Shown: positions 1 to 9,277 of the stretch, piece after piece
Position numbering within the stretch: position 1 is the stretch's first letter
Layout: each line of letters begins with the position of its first letter
NCBI RefSeq assembly: GCF_034259325.1
Contig: NZ_JAXIVS010000024.1
Coordinates: 37,132 to 101,131, forward strand
Source: Hyalangium ruber
GTDB lineage: Bacteria > Myxococcota > Myxococcia > Myxococcales > Myxococcaceae
DNA: 64,000 nucleotides
Reading direction: 5' to 3'
The notes under the pieces: model-generated
What the model was told of the DNA's origin: nothing
What the model saw: the letters and a program-made list of their open reading frames with translations, nothing else
Database searches by the model: none
Translations under genes and position numbers: made by a program

Positions 1-678
1 AACCCGCCCTACTACGCCTCGCTCATCGAGGCGAACGGCTTCACCAAGGCCAAGGATCTGTGGGCCTTCGAGCTGTCCTCGTCGGCCCAGCCGCCGGAGA
101 AGGTGGTCCGCATCGCCGAGAAGATCCGCCAGCGCGAGGGCATCACCGTGCGCTCGGTGGATCTGAAGAAGTTCGAGGAGGAAGTCGCCCTCATCAAGAC
201 GATCTACAACGCGGCCTGGGAGAAGAACTGGGGCTTCGTCCCCATGACGGACCGCGAGTTCGATCACCTGGCGCGGGAGATGAAGCAGATCGTCCGGCCG
301 GAGCTGCTGCTCATCGCGGAGGTCAAGGGCGAGCCCGTGGCCTTCTCGATGACCATTCCGGACGCGAACTCGGCCATCAAGGCCGCCAACGGGCGCCTGA
401 CGACCTTCGGGCTGCCCATCGGCCTGGTGAAGCTGGTGCTGGCTTCGAAGAAGATCCGCCGGCTGCGCCTCATCACCCTGGGCATCAAGGAGGGCTACCG
501 CCGCCGCGGCCTGGACGCCATCCTGTACCTGGACACCCTGCGCACCGCGAAGCAGCTCGGCTACGAGGGCGGAGAGATCTCCTGGACGCTCGAGGACAAC
601 CACCTCGTGAACCGGGCCATCGAGTCCATGGGTGGCCAGCGCTCCAAGACCCACCGCATCTACCAGCGTCCGCTCTAA
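1..678 (+). CDS. GNAT-like N-acetyltransferase family protein, C-terminal part (5' end outside window)
   Basis: The reading frame is open from the first base of the window, so the start lies upstream. The visible 225 residues look like the C-terminal half of a larger acetyltransferase-like protein (YghO-type proteins are around 380-400 aa). The stretch around residues 150-185 (GIKEGYRRRGLDAILY) resembles the acetyl-CoA binding R/Q-x-x-G-x-G/A region of GNAT enzymes, with one glycine position changed. No substrate can be named. The next gene starts 15 bases downstream on the same strand, so the two are probably co-transcribed. Confidence 0.6.
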   Translation, partial: NPPYYASLIEANGFTKAKDLWAFELSSSAQPPEKVVRIAEKIRQREGITVRSVDLKKFEEEVALIKTIYNAAWEKNWGFVPMTDREFDHLAREMKQIVRPELLLIAEVKGEPVAFSMTIPDANSAIKAANGRLTTFGLPIGLVKLVLASKKIRRLRLITLGIKEGYRRRGLDAILYLDTLRTAKQLGYEGGEISWTLEDNHLVNRAIESMGGQRSKTHRIYQRPL

Positions 679-693
679 TCAAGGAGAGTCACC

Positions 694-1692
694 GTGCATT
701 TCCTCCTCACGGGCGGCACCGGCTTCATCGGTCAGCGCCTTGCCAGCCGCATCATCGAGCGCGGAGACACGCTCACCGTGCTCGTGCGCAAGACGTCCAA
801 GCGCGGGGCGCTGGAGAAGCTTGGCGCCCGTTTCGCCCCGGGCGATCTGCTCACCGGTGAGGGGCTCGCCGAGGCCGCGCGCGGCGTGGACTGCGTGCTG
901 CACCTGGCCGGTGTCACCAAGTCCAAGGACTCGGAGGGCTACTTCCAGGGCAACGCCGAGGGCACCCGTCGGCTGGCGAAGGCCCTGGCGGAGCTGCCCA
1001 CCCCGCCCCGGCTCGTCTACTGCTCCTCCCTGGCGGCCGCGGGCCCCTCCGTTCCGGGACGTCCCCGGCGCGAGGAGGAGATCCCCGCCCCCGTCTCGCT
1101 CTACGGCCGCAGCAAGCTGGGCGGAGAGCAGGCGCTGCGGGAGTTCGCCGACCGCGTGCCCAGCCTCATCCTGCGCCCGCCCATCGTCTACGGGCCGGGG
1201 GATCAGGAGTTCCTCCCCTCCCTGCTGCCCATGGCGCGGCTGGGGCTGGTGCTCAAGAGCGGCTTCGGCCCCAAGCACTACTCGCTCATCCATGTGGACG
1301 ATCTGTGTACCGCGCTGCTCGCGGCGGCCGAGCGGGGCCAGACGCTGAGCAAGCAGGACCCCTCCGCCGGTGTGTACACGGTGTCCGACGGCACCGAGTA
1401 CGCCTGGGAGGACTTCTGCGTGACGCTGTCGCAGGCCCTGGGACGCTCTCCGCCCGCGGTGGTGCCGGTGCCCGAGACTGTCAGCTATGTCGTGGGTTTG
1501 GGCTCGGAGCTGGCCGCGCGCGTGCGTGGCACGGTTCCGATGCTCAGCCGGGACAAGGTCCGCGAGATGCGGTGCCCGGCGTGGACCTGCTCGACGGATA
1601 GGGCAGCGCGGGAGCTGGGCTTCACGCCCGCGATCCCGCTCGCCCAGGGACTGGTCAGCGCCCTCTCGGACTACCCCGAGCTGCGACGCTGA
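694..1692 (+). CDS. NAD-dependent epimerase/dehydratase family protein (extended SDR)
   Basis: This is a 332-aa extended short-chain dehydrogenase/reductase. A Rossmann dinucleotide motif TGGTGFIG sits at residues 6-13, and the catalytic YxxxK appears as YGRSK near residue 133. Family members act on nucleotide sugars, sterols or dihydroflavonol-like ketones, and the substrate cannot be read from the sequence. The start is GTG with an AAGGAGA ribosome-binding site 7 bases upstream; no in-frame ATG near the N-terminus fits as well. It follows the GNAT-like gene closely and converges with the MlaC-like gene. Confidence 0.75.
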   Translation: MHFLLTGGTGFIGQRLASRIIERGDTLTVLVRKTSKRGALEKLGARFAPGDLLTGEGLAEAARGVDCVLHLAGVTKSKDSEGYFQGNAEGTRRLAKALAELPTPPRLVYCSSLAAAGPSVPGRPRREEEIPAPVSLYGRSKLGGEQALREFADRVPSLILRPPIVYGPGDQEFLPSLLPMARLGLVLKSGFGPKHYSLIHVDDLCTALLAAAERGQTLSKQDPSAGVYTVSDGTEYAWEDFCVTLSQALGRSPPAVVPVPETVSYVVGLGSELAARVRGTVPMLSRDKVREMRCPAWTCSTDRAARELGFTPAIPLAQGLVSALSDYPELRR

Positions 1693-1705
1693 CCCCGGCC
1701 CGCTG

Positions 1706-2278
1706 CTACTTGGTGGTGGCGGACGACTTCTCCAGCTGCGCCCGCTTGCTCTTCAAGGTGGAGAGCAAGCCATCGAAGCCCTTGTCGGCTAGCAGCTTGC
1801 GGAACTGGCCCCGGTACGTCTCCACCAGGGACACCTCGTCGGTGACGACGTCGTAGATGCGCCAGTTGCCCTTCCCCGTTTTGTAGAGCTTGTAGTCAAC
1901 GGGGATCTGGTCCTTCTTCACCGCGAGGGTGGTGTTGACGGTGGCTTCGGCGCCCTCGACGGTCTCCTTGCCGTACTTCACATCGGCATTGGCCTGGCCG
2001 ATGGCCTTCTGCGCGTAGGAGGCCCGGAGCAGGCCCTTCATGGTGTCGGCGAAGTCCTTCTGCTCCGCGGGAGTGCGCTTGTCCCACTCCTTCCCGAGGG
2101 CGCGCTTGGCGAGCTCCTCGAAGTCGACGAACTTCTCAACAACAGTAGCGAGTTGTTCAACGGTGGCGCCCGGCGCCGAGGCCGCCTTCTGAACATCCGT
2201 GTTGCCGGACTTGACGACGTCCAACGGTCCCGGCGTGGCAGCGGCGAGCAGCGTGGCGGTAAGCAGGGTTGCGAGCAT
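1706..2278 (-). CDS. mlaC: MlaC/Ttg2D-family phospholipid-binding ABC transport protein
   Basis: This is a 190-aa protein with an N-terminal hydrophobic signal (MLATLLTATLLAAATPG). The rest matches the MlaC/Ttg2D family, including the helical FVDFEELAKRALG stretch and a C-terminal basket region (KTGKGNWRIYDVVTDEVSL). MlaC proteins carry phospholipids across the periplasm between the outer-membrane complex and the inner-membrane MCE transporter. A TolC-like gene lies 63 bases upstream on the same strand. The MlaE-F-D genes are about 18 kb away in this window, so the system is split. The start is supported by GGAGA 11 bases upstream. Confidence 0.85.
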   Translation of the reverse strand: MLATLLTATLLAAATPGPLDVVKSGNTDVQKAASAPGATVEQLATVVEKFVDFEELAKRALGKEWDKRTPAEQKDFADTMKGLLRASYAQKAIGQANADVKYGKETVEGAEATVNTTLAVKKDQIPVDYKLYKTGKGNWRIYDVVTDEVSLVETYRGQFRKLLADKGFDGLLSTLKSKRAQLEKSSATTK

Positions 2279-2341
2279 CGTGTGCGAGTCTCCGGATGAG
2301 TGTCGTGTCGCTTGAGTCGACAGGCCAAGGTGGCCCGTTAT

Positions 2342-3940
2342 TCAACGGCTTGCAGGAGGCGTGCCGGTGACGCGGTCCAGGGCCGCTATTCCCACACGCA
2401 CGTCATGCCAGCTCTTCGCCTTGTCGCCCGAGGCCTGGGCGAACGCGGTGAAGGAGTCCACCAGTTCGCGAGTGTCGCCAGTGCCCAGATCGAAGGCGGC
2501 ATAGGCGGCGGTGGACCAGCGCTTGGCGTTCTTCTCCGCCTCGGTGAGGGCCCGGGCGCGCTCGATGGCGGTCATGAGGTCGCCGTGCGTCTTCGTCACC
2601 TCCAGGCGGATGGCGGCCTGGAGCAGCCGCTGCTGGGCCTTGAGCTTGTCGAGCTCGGCGCGGGCCTGATCGGCCTGCGCGTTCTTGATCGGGATGTCGA
2701 ACGTCCCGCGCGCGGCGAAGCCGACGCCCGCGCTGGCCTCGTTATAAGGATCGAAGGCAAACGGGGAGCGCTGAGGCGTGGCGTTGGTGGTGTGGATGAA
2801 CCTCGCGAAGCCCACGAGCCCCAGGTCCGGGTAGTAGGCGCGCTCGCGGATGATGACCTCCTGTTCGCGTGCGGCAATGCCGGCCTGGATGGCGCCCAGT
2901 TCGGGCCGGTACTGCTCGGCCAGCGCCAGCGCCTTCTCCAGCGAAGGAGGAGTGAACTCCCCCTCCTCCAGCGGCAGGTCCACCTCGGCGATCTCCAGCG
3001 GCTCCTCGGGCTTGGCGCCCGACAGCATCCGGATGGCCGCCAGCGCCAACGCTTGCCCCTGCCGGGCCTCGCTGCGGCGTGCCGCCACCACCTGCCGGAA
3101 GAAGTTCACCTTGTATGTGTCCACCTTGGACACCTGCTCGGACTCCTCCTCGAGCAGATCGTTGATGCGCTTGCCCGCGTTCTCCAACTGCTTCTCCACA
3201 TCGCCCAGTTGGACGAGGCCGGCGTGCGCCAGTTGATACCCGTAGAAGGCCTGCGCGGCCTGGAAGCCCGCTTCGTCCTTGGCGCGCTCCCTCAGCGCCG
3301 CGCCGATGAGAGGCCCTTGGTCTCCCGCCTTCTCCAGCGCCGTGAGCTTGCCGAAGGTGTAGAGCGGCAGCAGCGCATTGGCCTCCGCGCGGAACGTCAC
3401 CCCCAGCTCACCGAAGTTCCAGTCTCCCTCCAGCGAGGCCTCCGTGGTGGGAGGCCCTCCGAGCCCGTCATTGCGCGCCTCGGGGATGGGGCCTCCGAAG
3501 CCCACCACCGTCTCGAACTTGGGGAACCACGCCCAGTGGGCCTGGCGCTGGAGCGCCTGGAGTCGGCGCAGCTCGGCCTCCGACTCTTCCACCCGGGCGT
3601 CCGTGCGGCGCGCCCGCTCCACCAGTTGCTCGAGCGTGAGGGGCTCCTCTTTCGAGGCGGCTGGGCCCTTCGTGCTCGGGACGCCCGTAGGCTGCTGGGT
3701 AGCCTGCTGGCCCGCTTCTCCCTGGGCATCCGGCGTCACGCCCCTCGTTGGCGCGTCTGTCCCCGGAGTCGCTGGAGCGGGTGTCGGCTGTGCCGCCCCA
3801 GGGCTCGAAGCTCCGGGCACGGGAGCCGGCGCGGCGGGCGCCACTCCTGGCGCGCTCTGCCCCATCGCCCTTCCTGCAGCCAGCGCCAGCCCCACTCCCA
3901 CGACTTGTCCCAGCAGTGTCCGTTTCACCGATGGCCTCAT
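2342..3940 (-). CDS. TolC-family outer membrane efflux protein
   Basis: The protein is about 532 aa from the chosen ATG at 3940, which has GAGGGGG just upstream and begins a standard signal peptide (MRPSVKRTLLGQVVG). An earlier in-frame ATG at 4006 would add 22 residues before the signal and lacks a clear ribosome-binding site. After the signal comes an Ala/Pro/Thr-rich linker of about 60 residues, then two OEP-type halves rich in long amphipathic helices, as expected for the trimeric periplasmic tunnel. TolC proteins export drugs or proteins with inner-membrane pumps. No pump gene is adjacent; the partner downstream is an MlaC-like protein. Confidence 0.8.
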   Translation of the reverse strand: MRPSVKRTLLGQVVGVGLALAAGRAMGQSAPGVAPAAPAPVPGASSPGAAQPTPAPATPGTDAPTRGVTPDAQGEAGQQATQQPTGVPSTKGPAASKEEPLTLEQLVERARRTDARVEESEAELRRLQALQRQAHWAWFPKFETVVGFGGPIPEARNDGLGGPPTTEASLEGDWNFGELGVTFRAEANALLPLYTFGKLTALEKAGDQGPLIGAALRERAKDEAGFQAAQAFYGYQLAHAGLVQLGDVEKQLENAGKRINDLLEEESEQVSKVDTYKVNFFRQVVAARRSEARQGQALALAAIRMLSGAKPEEPLEIAEVDLPLEEGEFTPPSLEKALALAEQYRPELGAIQAGIAAREQEVIIRERAYYPDLGLVGFARFIHTTNATPQRSPFAFDPYNEASAGVGFAARGTFDIPIKNAQADQARAELDKLKAQQRLLQAAIRLEVTKTHGDLMTAIERARALTEAEKNAKRWSTAAYAAFDLGTGDTRELVDSFTAFAQASGDKAKSWHDVRVGIAALDRVTGTPPASR

Positions 3941-4165
3941 TCGCGGCCCCCTCAGCTCGAACGGACCGCGGCGGCGCAGCATCCATCTTCGCGGGGGCTC
4001 CGTCATCGCTTCTTTGCGCTTCTGACTTCCGCCCCCCGCTCCCGTACGGGTGCTGACACTTTTTCGCGGGAACTCCTTGGCGCGCTGCTACGCCAGAAGC
4101 ACAATCCGCGCCGTTTTCGACTGGCCCGGCCGGGGAGGCCGGGTCCCTGAAACCCGAGGAGCCTC

Positions 4166-5089
4166 ATGGCGTATACCGATCGCGTAAAGCAGATCCTCTC
4201 GTGGTACCCCTCCGACAGCCCGGGCACGCTCACCAACCTGGCCCGCCTGCTCAACACCGGCACCCTGGCCGGCACCGGCAAGCTGGTCATCCTCCCGGTG
4301 GACCAGGGCTTCGAGCACGGCCCGGCCCGCTCCTTCGGGCCCAACCCGGCCGGGTACGATCCCGACTACCACGCCCAGCTCGCCATCGACTCGGGCTGCA
4401 ACGCCTACGCGGCGCCGCTCGGCTTCCTGGAGGCCGTCGCCGGCAAGCTCGCGGGTGAGATTCCCCTCATCCTCAAGGTGAACAACTCGGACACGCTGGC
4501 CAAGGTGCCCAACCCCATGTCCGCGGTGACGTCCTCCGTGAAGGACGCGGTGCGGCTGGGCTGCGTGGCCGTGGGTTACACCATCTACCCGGGCTCGGGC
4601 GCTCGCAACGAGCAGTACCAGGATCTGCGCGACATCATTGCCGAGGCCAAGTCCTACGGCCTGCCCACCGTCCTCTGGGCCTACCCCCGCGGCGCCCTGT
4701 CCAAGGAGGGTGAGACGGGCATCGACGTGATTGCCTACGCGGCGCAGATCAGCGCCCAGCTCGGCGCCCACATCATCAAGGTGAAGCCGCCGCAGGACTT
4801 CCTCGAGCAGCCCGAGGCCAAGAAGGCCTTCGAGAAGGCCGGCATCGCCACCAAGACGATGGCCGACCGCGTGCGCGAGGTGGTGCGCTCGGCGTTCAAC
4901 GGCAAGCGCATCGTCATCTTCTCGGGCGGCGAGTCCAAGACCACCGAGGACCTGCTGGCGGAGATCAAGCAGATCCACCAGGGTGGCGGCTTCGGCTCCA
5001 TCATGGGCCGCAACGCCTTCCAGCGTCCGCGCGACGAGTCCATCAAGCTGCTCAAGGACGTGATGAACGTCTTCGCCGGTAAGGCGTAG
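4166..5089 (+). CDS. fbaB: Class I fructose-bisphosphate aldolase (DhnA/FbaB type)
   Basis: This 307-aa enzyme of central metabolism reversibly cleaves fructose 1,6-bisphosphate to dihydroxyacetone phosphate and glyceraldehyde 3-phosphate. The archaeal-type class I fold is seen in VDQGFEHGP (residues 45-53) and IIKVKPPQ (203-210), where a lysine (205 or 207) is the expected Schiff-base residue. A phosphate-binding GGESK segment and GSIMGRNAFQR lie near the C-terminus. A GAGGAG ribosome-binding site precedes the ATG. The leader upstream holds a GC-rich inverted repeat (GGCCCGGCC / GGCCGGGTC), which may be only leader structure. Confidence 0.9.
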   Translation: MAYTDRVKQILSWYPSDSPGTLTNLARLLNTGTLAGTGKLVILPVDQGFEHGPARSFGPNPAGYDPDYHAQLAIDSGCNAYAAPLGFLEAVAGKLAGEIPLILKVNNSDTLAKVPNPMSAVTSSVKDAVRLGCVAVGYTIYPGSGARNEQYQDLRDIIAEAKSYGLPTVLWAYPRGALSKEGETGIDVIAYAAQISAQLGAHIIKVKPPQDFLEQPEAKKAFEKAGIATKTMADRVREVVRSAFNGKRIVIFSGGESKTTEDLLAEIKQIHQGGGFGSIMGRNAFQRPRDESIKLLKDVMNVFAGKA

Positions 5090-5099
5090 GCCCTAGGCC

Positions 5100-6368
5100 T
5101 TACATCGTTGGAGCGGGAGGCGGAATGACCTCGGCCTCCTGCTCCACCGGGCGAGTCACCCGCCAGGCTTGGAGCGCCGCGCAAGCGAGCAGCACGGCCG
5201 CGAGCAGGAAGGGCGCGCCGGGCAGGTGCCAGCCCGTGTCCGGGTTGATGGACCAGGCGAACGTCTGCGTGAAGAGGATCGGCCCGATCAGCGAGGAGAT
5301 CCCCATGAGGCTGCTGTTCGCGCCCTGCAGCTGGCCCTGCTCCGAGGCTCCCACCCGACGCGTCATCAACCCCTGCGCCGCGGGTCCAGCCAGGCCCCAA
5401 AGCGCCATCACGGGGATCGCCATCCAGAAGCCCACGCCGGTCGTGGCCAGCCCGTAGAGGGCGAATCCCACCACGCCGAACCCCAGCCCCAGCAGGAGCG
5501 TGCGACGCTCCCCGAGTCGCGCGACGATGGGCCGCACCAGGCCCGCCTGCACCACGGTGGAGGCGATGCCCGAGCCCGCCAAGGTGAGGCCCACGGTGCG
5601 CTCGTCCCAGCCGTAGCGGTAGCCGACGTAGAGCACGTACACGCTGATCAGCACCCCGTGCGACAGGTGGCTCAGGAAGGTGACCGTCGCCAGCCCGAAC
5701 AGATCGCGGTTGGAGCGCAGCAGCTTCAGCGAGCCCAGCGGGTTGGCCCTCCGCCACGAGAAGGCCGCGCGGCGCTCGCGCGGCAGCGACTCTGGCAGTA
5801 CGAACAGGCCATACATTCCGTTGAGGAGGCTCAGCCCCGCCGCGATCCAGAACGGCAGGCGCGGATCCGTGGCGCCGAGCATGCCTCCCAGCGCGGGCCC
5901 CAGCACGAAGCCGAGCCCGAAGGCCGCGCCCAGCATGCCGAAGGAGGCCGCGCGCTTCTCTGGCGGCGTCACGTCGGCGATGTAGGCGCCCGCCGTGCTG
6001 ATGCTCGCCGCGGTGATGCCCGAGAGGATGCGCCCCACGAACAGCCAGGCCAGCGACGGCGCCAGCGCCATCAGCACGTAGTCGAGCCCCAACCCGAAGT
6101 TCGACACGAGGATGACCGGCCGCCGGCCGAAGCGATCCGAGAGCGCGCCCAGCACCGGCGAAGCCCCGAACTGCATCAGCGCCCACACCGTGCCGAACAG
6201 GCCGTAGATCTCCGCCGACCGTACGGTGTCCCCGTTCAGGAAGGAGACGACCAGCTTCGGAAGGATGGGGACGATCATCCCCACCGCCAGCATGTCGAGC
6301 GCGACGGTGATGAAGATGAACGCCAGCGCTGCCTGGCGCACGGGGGCGGGCGACGTCGAGTCAGTCAT
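5100..6368 (-). CDS. MFS transporter, TetA-like drug:H+ antiporter family
   Basis: This 422-aa integral membrane protein has about 12 hydrophobic segments. MFS motif A is seen as [11 protein letters not shown] between the second and third segments, and the N-terminal half resembles the TCR/TetA group ([17 protein letters not shown]). It is likely an inner-membrane proton-coupled exporter of unknown substrate. The ATG at 6368 is chosen; a TTG at 6383 would overlap the terminator hairpin of the upstream tRNA gene. Neither start has a strong ribosome-binding site. It converges with the aldolase gene 10 bases away. Confidence 0.85.
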   Translation of the reverse strand: MTDSTSPAPVRQAALAFIFITVALDMLAVGMIVPILPKLVVSFLNGDTVRSAEIYGLFGTVWALMQFGASPVLGALSDRFGRRPVILVSNFGLGLDYVLMALAPSLAWLFVGRILSGITAASISTAGAYIADVTPPEKRAASFGMLGAAFGLGFVLGPALGGMLGATDPRLPFWIAAGLSLLNGMYGLFVLPESLPRERRAAFSWRRANPLGSLKLLRSNRDLFGLATVTFLSHLSHGVLISVYVLYVGYRYGWDERTVGLTLAGSGIASTVVQAGLVRPIVARLGERRTLLLGLGFGVVGFALYGLATTGVGFWMAIPVMALWGLAGPAAQGLMTRRVGASEQGQLQGANSSLMGISSLIGPILFTQTFAWSINPDTGWHLPGAPFLLAAVLLACAALQAWRVTRPVEQEAEVIPPPAPTM

Positions 6369-6373
6369 GGGGC

Positions 6374-6412
6374 GGGAAAACAAAAAGCCCGCCAGGCGAA
6401 CCTGGCGGGCTT
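6374..6412 (-). terminator. Rho-independent terminator after tRNA-Ala
   Basis: A perfect 12-bp stem (6385-6396 pairing with 6401-6412) closes a 4-base loop. On the minus strand it is followed by a run of five T and then TTTT after one G. It sits directly downstream of the tRNA-Ala gene and just before the MFS start codon, so it should insulate the two. Confidence 0.85.
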
Positions 6413-6417
6413 GATTG

Positions 6418-6490
<73 letters not shown>

Positions 6491-6546
6491 GAAACTCTGT
6501 GGCGCCTCCGCTCTGGGGAGCGGGTGCCGTTGAAGCGGGCGGACTT

Positions 6547-6951
6547 CTACTTCTTTTTCGGCTTGGGCGCTAGAGAAGTTTGCGCCTTCCCGTCGTTTTT
6601 TCCCTTCAACCGCGCCGCCACCTCCACTCCTTCCTGGAGGATGTCGGAGATCTCGTGCGCGTGCGCCGCCGCCCGCTGCTCGGCTGCTTCCACCGCCTTC
6701 ACCGCCTGTGCGAGCGAGGAGGGAAGCTCCAGCTTGCCCTTCTGCACCTGCCGCCAGACCGCCTCGCCCAGCTCCCGAAGCGCCTTCTCCTTCTCCATCT
6801 GCAGGTAGTTGCCCTGCGAGTTCAACCGGGCCAGCTCCGCCGTGTGCGTCACGGCCTCGCGCAGCTGCGCCAGCTGCGCCTGCGCCGCCTGGAACGCCTG
6901 CTGGATCTGCTTCATCACGTCGGTCTGGGACTGCTGCTTTCCATCTGCCAA
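6547..6951 (-). CDS. Hypothetical protein, helical/coiled-coil
   Basis: The 134-aa product is highly charged and predicted helical throughout, with heptad-like Gln/Leu/Ala spacing over residues 10-75. It ends in a Lys/Pro-rich tail (APKPKKK). There is no signal peptide and no membrane segment, so it is probably cytosolic. No family is recognised. It lies upstream of tRNA-Ala and downstream of the methyltransferase gene on the same strand. Confidence 0.6.
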   Translation of the reverse strand: MADGKQQSQTDVMKQIQQAFQAAQAQLAQLREAVTHTAELARLNSQGNYLQMEKEKALRELGEAVWRQVQKGKLELPSSLAQAVKAVEAAEQRAAAHAHEISDILQEGVEVAARLKGKNDGKAQTSLAPKPKKK

Positions 6952-7007
6952 GACGGGCTACCCCCGGAAGAGCGGACAAGTTCCGTAGCGTGGCGCGTTG
7001 GGCACTG

Positions 7008-8378
7008 TCAACCCTGAGCCTTGCGCAGGCGCGCCGCGAAGAAGCCCCCGCCCGGTACCCGGGGGGGAATGGGACGCAGGAAGGGGCCGTCGCAGAGCAC
7101 CGCTGCCCGCTCCGCGCCCAGCACCGGCGCCACCGGCTCCAGCGTGAAGCCCGGCGACTTTTCCAGGAAGCCCCGAACCACCTCGTCGTTCTCCTCGGGC
7201 AGCAGCGAGCAGGTGGCGTAGACGATCAACGCCCCGGGCCGGGCCTCCCGCGCCACCTCCTCTAATAAGGAGAGCTGAGTGGCCTGGAAGTCGGTGATGG
7301 CCTTGGGCGTGAGCTTCCACTTCTGATCCGGCTCACGCCCCAGCGAGCCCGTTCCACTGCAGGGCGCGTCCACCAGCAGCACCTGCGCCTCTCCGATGGG
7401 CAGCGGGTGCGGAAAGGAGACGTTGCGCACCGAGAGGTCTCGCACCCGCTCGCGCGCCTGGGACAACCGACGCCGAGAGCGGTCGCCCGCCAGCACCCGG
7501 CCCGTGGTCCCCACCATGTCCGCCAGCGCCAGCGTCTTGCCCCCTGCCCCGGCGCAGACGTCCGCCACGATGCTCCCCTCCAGGGAGCCGCTCAGGGGAC
7601 GGCACACCTCGGCGATGAGCTGGCTGCCCACGTCCTGCACCTGGAGGCGGCCCGACTTCATCACCTTCGTTTCGAAGACCCGGTGGCTCGCATCCGCGAT
7701 GCGCACGGCATCCGGCGCCAGTTCCACGGCCTCGGCCGCCACCCCCTCCTCCACCAGCTGGGCGAGCACTTCCGCTCGCGTTCCCGAAGGACGAACCCGG
7801 AAGTGCAGCGACGGCTCCTCGTCGAGCGCGGCGAGCAGGGCCTCCAACACGGGCTCGGAGTGCAGCGCGGCCAGCCGCTCCACCAGCCAGTTGGGGAACG
7901 AGTAGCGGATCGCCAGCCGCTCGGCGGCGCTCTCCGGCAGCGGAGGCTCCGACAGCGGAGACTCCACGATCTTGGAGAGCAGATCGTCCTTGATGGTGCG
8001 GGGCCGCACCGGCCCGGGCAGCCGCACCTCGGGGCCGATCCGGGCCCAGCTCTCTCCACAGAAGAGCCGCCGCCAGAGGGCATAGCGCAGCAGGGCCTGA
8101 TCCTCGGTGAGCCCCACCTTGCCCGGAGGATGGCCGAGCGTGCGCGCCGCGAGATCCAACAGGCGCTGGTGCCGGGAGAGCTCCCGGACCGCCAGAGCCG
8201 CGAAGCGACGCTCCTGGCCGCCCAGCCCTTCGGCCTCCCGCAGCGCCGTGGCCAGGGAGGCCTTCAGCGGCTCACCCCGCAGCACCGCCACATGCGCCTC
8301 GATGGCAGCCGTGGCGGCCCGCCGCGAGGGGCGTCCCAGATGGGACGGATCCAAAGGTGTGGGCCAGAGCGAGTTCAC
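7008..8378 (-). CDS. rsmB: RsmB-like rRNA (cytosine-C5) methyltransferase, NOL1/NOP2/Sun family
   Basis: The 456-aa protein has the RsmB layout. An N-terminal NusB-like helical domain (about residues 25-150) is followed by a Rossmann methyltransferase domain. The SAM-binding motif VCAGAGGKTLALAD is followed by DAPCSGTG (Cys340) and ATCSLLPEEN (Cys390), the two cysteines used in m5C formation and product release. The known reaction is methylation of C967 in 16S rRNA with S-adenosylmethionine. Length and domain order match RsmB rather than the shorter RsmF/Trm4 relatives, although the exact target base is inferred. Confidence 0.85.
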   Translation of the reverse strand: MNSLWPTPLDPSHLGRPSRRAATAAIEAHVAVLRGEPLKASLATALREAEGLGGQERRFAALAVRELSRHQRLLDLAARTLGHPPGKVGLTEDQALLRYALWRRLFCGESWARIGPEVRLPGPVRPRTIKDDLLSKIVESPLSEPPLPESAAERLAIRYSFPNWLVERLAALHSEPVLEALLAALDEEPSLHFRVRPSGTRAEVLAQLVEEGVAAEAVELAPDAVRIADASHRVFETKVMKSGRLQVQDVGSQLIAEVCRPLSGSLEGSIVADVCAGAGGKTLALADMVGTTGRVLAGDRSRRRLSQARERVRDLSVRNVSFPHPLPIGEAQVLLVDAPCSGTGSLGREPDQKWKLTPKAITDFQATQLSLLEEVAREARPGALIVYATCSLLPEENDEVVRGFLEKSPGFTLEPVAPVLGAERAAVLCDGPFLRPIPPRVPGGGFFAARLRKAQG

Positions 8379-8400
8379 AGAGCGACGCGTCCCGTGGGGC

Positions 8401-9051
8401 TCAACCGCGCAGCGGCAGTGAGAGCACCAGGCACCCCTTCTCGCTGCGCGCCGTGGGGGGATGACCGGTCGAGAGGAAGAAGTACCGGGGGGCCGTCTGC
8501 GGCTCGCCCCCTACCTCGAGATCCCCTTCGAGGAGCAGGCTCGCCGTCCCCTCGAGAGGAAACGGCCAGGCGCTCTGGGTCCCTGGCTGGAACCGGACCC
8601 ATGTCTCGGACGATTGCCGCGCCAGGTACACTCCCGGAGCAGCCTCCGTCCACGCCGACTCGGGTGGCTGCTCCTTCGAGAGCCGGTCCGCGTCCTTCCT
8701 CAAGGCCAGGAAGCGCTCCACGAGCGCCGTCATCTCCTCGAGCTGGAAGGGCTTGCCCAGGAGGGCGTCCGCCGTGAAGGGGTGCAGCGCCTTGCGGATC
8801 TCCTCCTCGGCCGCCGCGCTGACGATGGCCACTGGCTGCAGCCGCCGCCGGGCCGCCTCGAGGATCGTCTTCCCTCCCGTGGCCGCGCCGCCAATGCGCA
8901 GATCCGCCAGGACCAGCTCGAAGCGCTCTTCTCGAAGCGCCGCCAGGGCCGCGTCCACCGAGGCGACCGTGCGGACATCCACGAAGTCGGCGATCACCTC
9001 GCCCATCCCCTCGCGCAGGCTCGGGTCGTCTTCGACCAGCAGCACCTTCAT
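8401..9051 (-). CDS. Response regulator with receiver domain and uncharacterised C-terminal domain
   Basis: The protein is 216 aa from the ATG at 9051, which has GGGAGG upstream and starts directly at the receiver (MKVLLVEDD). The acidic pair is at residues 8-9, the phospho-acceptor is Asp50 (LVLADLRI), and the conserved Lys is in ALLGKPF. The receiver ends near residue 125. The remaining 90 residues form no DNA-binding or enzyme domain I recognise; their pattern (WVRFQPGTQSAWPF, LLLEGDLEVGG) suggests a small beta-rich cupin-like fold. No histidine kinase is adjacent. Confidence 0.75.
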   Translation of the reverse strand: MKVLLVEDDPSLREGMGEVIADFVDVRTVASVDAALAALREERFELVLADLRIGGAATGGKTILEAARRRLQPVAIVSAAAEEEIRKALHPFTADALLGKPFQLEEMTALVERFLALRKDADRLSKEQPPESAWTEAAPGVYLARQSSETWVRFQPGTQSAWPFPLEGTASLLLEGDLEVGGEPQTAPRYFFLSTGHPPTARSEKGCLVLSLPLRG

Positions 9052-9090
9052 GGGGAACCTCCCGCCCGGTCGCGCGACGCGCACTTCGTA

Positions 9091-9176
9091 TGGCCCTCCC
9101 CGGACTCGAACCGGGACGCGGGGTCAGCCGCAGCGGATTTTGAGTCCGCCTCGTCTACCAATTTCGACAGAGGGCC
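9091..9176 (-). tRNA. tRNA-Leu (anticodon CAA)
   Basis: This is an 86-nt class II tRNA. Acceptor strands GGCCCTC and GAGGGCC pair fully, and the anticodon stem GCGGA/TCCGC holds the loop CTCAAAA with anticodon CAA. A long variable arm (GCGG...CCGC) is typical of tRNA-Leu, and the T-arm is CCCGGTTCGAGTCCGGG. The discriminator is A and the CCA is not encoded. It lies between the divergent response regulator and TPR-protein genes. Confidence 0.95.
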
Positions 9177-9277
9177 CTCTTGGACATTCGAACGGCGGGC
9201 AGACGTATACCGCGCCCGACGTTTCCTTGCATCGGAAGATTGCGGCCCCGCGCTCGAATGGCTAGAGGGACCGCACA

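Noticed and set aside
4120..4165. GC-rich hairpin before the aldolase gene as a terminator or riboswitch
   Set aside because: There is no T-run and the stem is short. It overlaps the leader just before the ribosome-binding site and is best left as unassigned leader structure.
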